Below the pieces are notes generated by a model, which saw only the letters and a list, made by a program, of their open reading frames with translations, was not told the origin of the DNA and did not search any database. The position numbers and the translations under genes were made by a program. A stretch of DNA of 15,290 nt from Planctomycetaceae bacterium (GTDB lineage: Bacteria > Planctomycetota > Planctomycetia > Pirellulales > UBA1268), in assembly GCA_002862165.1 (NCBI GenBank), contig PKCL01000306.1, positions 1-15,290 on the forward strand, given 5' to 3'. Within the stretch, counting starts at the first letter, position 1, and every line of letters starts with the position of its first letter. Positions 15,273 to 15,290 of this stretch are shown here, piece by piece.

Positions 15273-15290
15273 CAGATCATTCCTTTCAAT

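Noticed and set aside
1..15290. CRISPR array, insertion sequence or prophage
   Set aside because: No regularly spaced repeats, transposase motifs or phage genes were seen on either strand.

Overview
The window reads as chromosomal DNA of a marine-type planctomycete, most likely Pirellulales-like. The grounds are a PSC1/DUF1549/DUF1553 ('PSD1') protein next to a DUF1501 protein, a short ECF sigma factor paired with a FecR/LamG membrane protein, two type I sulfatases, and a small DUF6800-like protein, a combination typical of Planctomycetota. Base composition is moderate (around half G+C by eye), with no sharp break and no transposase, integrase or CRISPR array seen. All family assignments were made by reading motifs; no database search was run.

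Left part (1-1841): a minus-strand zinc-ribbon/membrane protein runs off the left edge. A 550-base stretch without a convincing gene follows, then two small plus-strand genes: a DUF5522-type cysteine protein and a zinc-ribbon protein with one membrane helix. These converge on a minus-strand multi-pass membrane protein.

Central block (1311-8486, minus strand): an apparent operon in the order ECF sigma factor, FecR/LamG transmembrane protein, cytochrome/DUF1549/DUF1553 protein, DUF1501 protein, and possibly the membrane protein. The FecR/LamG and PSD1 genes overlap by ATGA, and PSD1 and DUF1501 are 11 bases apart. The simplest reading is a cell-surface sensing unit: the LamG ectodomain binds a ligand (perhaps a glycan), a single membrane helix relays the state to a cytoplasmic segment, and the sigma factor is released. 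The operon also makes two exported proteins of unknown biochemistry, one with CxxCH haem-type motifs and one with a Tat-like signal.

Sulfatase pair (8639-12105): two divergent exported sulfatases share a start region of roughly 116-150 bases that holds a near-perfect inverted repeat. The left one ends 152 bases upstream of the sigma gene. Sulfatases beside a sigma/PSD1/DUF1501 unit suggest a locus for sulfated polysaccharides, but no glycoside hydrolase or lyase is present to name the substrate.

Right part (12125-15272) is housekeeping: tRNA-Ser(UGA) on the minus strand, the small DUF6800-like gene with a good sigma70-type promoter and Shine-Dalgarno, and convergent to it a complete clpB with an unusual repeated charged insert after its middle domain.
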